Shown here: in pieces, positions 61,896-64,000 of the stretch
Layout of the letters: each line of letters opens with the position of its first letter
How positions within the stretch are numbered: the stretch's first letter is position 1
NCBI GenBank assembly: GCA_963850345.1
Contig: CAWKKW010000005.1
Coordinates: forward strand, 124,001-188,000
Direction of reading: 5' to 3'
Source: CAWKKW01 sp963850345
Lineage (GTDB): Bacteria > Acidobacteriota > Terriglobia > Terriglobales > Acidobacteriaceae
DNA length: 64,000 bases
Made by a program: the position numbers and the translations under genes
Notes under the pieces: model-generated
What the model saw: the letters and a program-made list of their open reading frames with translations, nothing else
What the model was told of the DNA's origin: nothing
Database searches by the model: none

Positions 61896-63149
61896 TCACT
61901 TCGCTGGCGCGAAGATCGAATACACGTACACCAACGTAAGACCAATCACGATAATCGCCGTGAGCCACGCAACGAAATTGAACCACCTCGAGTTCGTGTG
62001 CTCGCCCATCAGGTCTTTGCGATTGATCAGCAGCAGCATGAAGATGATCACCAGCGGCAACAGAATTCCGTTCAACACCTGTGACAGGATGGTGACCGCC
62101 ACCAGTTGCGAATTGGGGATGAAGATGACCATCGCCGCCCCGCCCGCAATGAGCAGCGTGTAGAGCCAGTAGAAAACTGGAGCTTCTTTGAAATCCTTGT
62201 CGAGCCCGGATTCGAGGCCCAGTCCTTCACACACCGTATAGGCCGTCGACAACGGTAGGATGGAAGCCGCGAATAGCGAAGCGTTGAACAGGCCGAAGGC
62301 AAACAGCAGGAACGCATACTGCCCGGCCAACGGCTTCATGGCTTCGGCCGCGTCGGAAGCTTCCTGGATCGCACCCAGACCGTGCACCCATAGAGTCGCG
62401 GCGCAGGCCACAATGATGAACCACGCCACAATATCAGTGAAGAACGACCCGATGATCACATCCAGGCGGGAGGCCGCGTAGTTCTTTACGCTGATGCCCT
62501 TCTCGACCACGGACGATTGCAGGTAAAACTGCATCCACGGTGCGATCGTTGTACCGATCACCCCGATCACCATGTAGAGGTAGCCCTTCTGACTCCATGC
62601 GCTCCTGGGCGGAAGCTGTATGGTCGATACCCAGGCACGATGCCAACTCGGCCCCGAGAGTACGCCCGCGACGATGTACGCGATGTAAAAGACAGAGGCG
62701 GTGAGAAAGACCTTTTCGACCCCCTTGTAATCTCCCTTCACCACCAGCAGCCATACCAGCAGCGCGCATACGGGGACGGAGATGTACTTGCTCAGGTGAA
62801 AGAGCTGCAGACTTCCGGCGATGCCGGAGAACTCGGCGATCACGTTGCCGAAGTTCACCACCACCAGCAGAATCATGGTGATCACCGTCATGCGCAGGCC
62901 AAACTCTTCGCGGATGAGGTCGCTCAGCCCTTTGCCCGTCACGACGCCCATGCGTGCGCACATCTCCTGCACCACGATCAGCGCGAGAGTGATGGGAATA
63001 ATGGTCCAGAGGAGGGTGTAGCCGAACTGCGCACCTGCCTGCGAGTAGGTGAGGATGCCACCCGCATCGTTATCTACATTGGCGGTGATGAACCCCGGCC
63101 CCAGGATGGCGAGGAACAGCAGTATCCGGATTCTCCAGCGCTTGAGCAT
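61896..63149 (-). CDS. Nramp-family transporter with Mg2+-type (NRMT-like) site motifs
   Basis: A 417-residue membrane protein with about eleven segments and the Nramp fold. The TM1 motif, DPGN in transition-metal Nramps, reads DNDAGG (Asp26-Asn27-Asp28). The TM6 motif, normally MPH, reads APW (Ala203-Pro204-Trp205), so the metal-binding Met is Ala. Loss of that soft ligand is a mark of Nramp-related magnesium transporters (NRMTs). I infer Mg2+ or a similar hard ion as substrate. It is 77 bp downstream of, and on the same strand as, a PRC/MgtE_N/CBS gene. Confidence 0.85.
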   Translation of the reverse strand: MLKRWRIRILLFLAILGPGFITANVDNDAGGILTYSQAGAQFGYTLLWTIIPITLALIVVQEMCARMGVVTGKGLSDLIREEFGLRMTVITMILLVVVNFGNVIAEFSGIAGSLQLFHLSKYISVPVCALLVWLLVVKGDYKGVEKVFLTASVFYIAYIVAGVLSGPSWHRAWVSTIQLPPRSAWSQKGYLYMVIGVIGTTIAPWMQFYLQSSVVEKGISVKNYAASRLDVIIGSFFTDIVAWFIIVACAATLWVHGLGAIQEASDAAEAMKPLAGQYAFLLFAFGLFNASLFAASILPLSTAYTVCEGLGLESGLDKDFKEAPVFYWLYTLLIAGGAAMVIFIPNSQLVAVTILSQVLNGILLPLVIIFMLLLINRKDLMGEHTNSRWFNFVAWLTAIIVIGLTLVYVYSIFAPAK

Positions 63150-63226
63150 GCGAAAGATCGCTCTGTTTTCCTGAGGGAGGTGTCAAGGATGCGAAGTCCT
63201 CTGCCGAACATACCAGACCTGGATGC

Positions 63227-64000
63227 CTACTGTCCCGCACGCAGGAAGGCAATCACGTGATCGGGCTGGATCACTCCGACCAGCCGTCCAGTGTTGTTCA
63301 CCACCGGCAGTGCGCGCAGGTTGTACTTGTCAAATAACTCTGCCACATCCTGCTGGCGTGTATCCGCCGGGCAGGAGATGACGCGAGGCTCCGACAGGAC
63401 CGATACACGTGTCTCAGGTAACGCGAGCACCAGCCGCGCCAACGATACCGTGCCCTTCAACACCCCGGCCGGGTCGACCAGGTAAACCTCGGTTACGTTC
63501 TCCGGGTCGCCCTCAAAGCCGCGCAGCGCAGCCACCGCATCAGCAACCGTCGCTTCCATCGGCAAGCCGATAAACTCCGGAGTCATGCGGCCCGCCGCCG
63601 AATCCTCGCGGAACTCAAGCAGCTCTTCCACTTCCTGCCGCTCCTCGGGATTCATCTCCTCGAGAATCGCTCCGGAACGTTCGTCGGAGAGCCCGGCCAG
63701 CAGATCGGCGGCCGCGCTGGGGTCCATCTCTTCGACAATGCCGGCGGCCGTTTCCGAGTCAAGCGAGGCGACCAGTGACTTCTGCAGCTTGGGCTCAACC
63801 TCTTCCAGCGTCTCGGCGGCCACCTCTTCATCCAAAGTCGCAAAGATGGCGTGCCGCTCGGCAGGCGCCAGATCTTCGAGGATGTCGGCCAGATCGGAGG
63901 GGTGCAGCTGAGTCAAATTCTTGTGCTCGATGTTGAGCTTCACCCTCCTTGCCGGATCCACCTCGATCATGTCGACGAAGTCCCACGGAATGACGCTCGC
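63227..64000 (-). CDS. Soluble protein with PRC-barrel-like, MgtE N-terminal and CBS domains (5' end outside window)
   Basis: The frame stays open past the ATG at 63970 to the window edge, and the residues there ('SVIPWDFVDMIEVDP') look like the end of a PRC-barrel, so the gene starts beyond 64000. Next comes an MgtE_N domain: 'LHPSDLADILEDLAPAERHAIF', 'SETAAGIVEEMDPSAAADLL' and 'MNPEERQEVEELLEFREDSAAG' in segments. Two CBS repeats close it ('PMEATVADAVAALRG', 'LPVVNNTGRLVGVIQPD'). In MgtE channels this N-CBS unit senses cytosolic Mg2+ and gates the pore. No membrane domain is present here; it could regulate the adjacent transporter. Confidence 0.88.
   Translation of the reverse strand, partial: ASVIPWDFVDMIEVDPARRVKLNIEHKNLTQLHPSDLADILEDLAPAERHAIFATLDEEVAAETLEEVEPKLQKSLVASLDSETAAGIVEEMDPSAAADLLAGLSDERSGAILEEMNPEERQEVEELLEFREDSAAGRMTPEFIGLPMEATVADAVAALRGFEGDPENVTEVYLVDPAGVLKGTVSLARLVLALPETRVSVLSEPRVISCPADTRQQDVAELFDKYNLRALPVVNNTGRLVGVIQPDHVIAFLRAGQ

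Noticed and set aside
1..64000. tRNA, rRNA, CRISPR arrays, insertion sequences and prophage genes.
   Set aside because: I scanned for T-loop-like GTTCGAA motifs, repeat-spacer patterns, transposase motifs and phage genes and found none that held up.

Overview
This 64 kb window is chromosomal DNA of about 60% G+C, most likely from an acidobacterium (Acidobacteriota, Terriglobia/Acidobacteriaceae-like). I infer this from gene content: a zinc-ribbon Ser/Thr kinase, small secreted proteins of acidobacterial type, CRTAC/ASPIC-UnbV proteins, a TonB receptor with a carboxypeptidase-regulatory domain, an Hfq-like protein with a long N-terminal extension, and Gram-negative envelope genes (lpxD, PagL-like, TonB receptor). 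No rRNA, tRNA, insertion sequence, prophage or CRISPR array was seen. Genus and species cannot be fixed from the sequence alone.

Layout. 1-7.2 kb (minus strand): 5' part of a Ser/Thr kinase, an acyltransferase-3 gene with two compensating frame changes, a 59-residue zinc-ribbon protein, a secreted protein, a CPBP protease, accA and a lipoprotein. 7.2-15 kb: dnaE, a DUF2141 protein, a CCA-adding/poly(A)-polymerase-type enzyme with a histone-like tail, and lpxD. 15-29 kb: a response regulator with a PAS-like domain, lipoproteins, a formiminotransferase, a PagL-like protein, yebC, a half-length AI-2E-type membrane protein, purQ, a CpsB-type PHP phosphatase, a CRTAC-like FG-GAP protein beside a cysteine-motif permease, an SDR oxidoreductase and secreted proteins. 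29.4-31.8 kb: groES-groEL with a sigma-70 promoter, a CIRCE operator and a terminator. 32-37 kb: an internally duplicated secreted protein, a small basic secreted protein, and a BtuB-like TonB receptor behind a cobalamin riboswitch. 37-39.4 kb: a DUF309 protein overlapping a PD-(D/E)XK nuclease, then a catalase-like peroxidase.

39.4-47.1 kb is a compact carbohydrate locus: GH29 alpha-L-fucosidase, a fucose/arabinose-isomerase-superfamily protein, a GH39-like glycosidase, an IclR-type HTH fused to a sugar-binding periplasmic-protein fold, and a GH35 beta-galactosidase. Together they suggest regulated breakdown of fucosylated and galactosylated glycans. 47.6-56.4 kb is housekeeping: tmk, a cytochrome P450, holB (split by a probable one-base frameshift), an Hfq-like protein, a Sua5/YrdC protein, a CYTH protein and secA. 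56.5-61.9 kb: a TPR protein, a tandem xerD-xerC pair, a HAD hydrolase and a MutT-type Nudix protein. 61.9-64 kb: an Nramp-related transporter whose metal-site motifs look like the Mg2+-type branch, directly downstream of a soluble PRC-barrel/MgtE_N/CBS protein that runs off the window end.

The observations I rate highest are the transporter plus MgtE-sensor pair, the glycan locus with its fusion regulator, the split holB, the out-of-frame stretch in the acyltransferase, and the histone-like tail on the nucleotidyltransferase.
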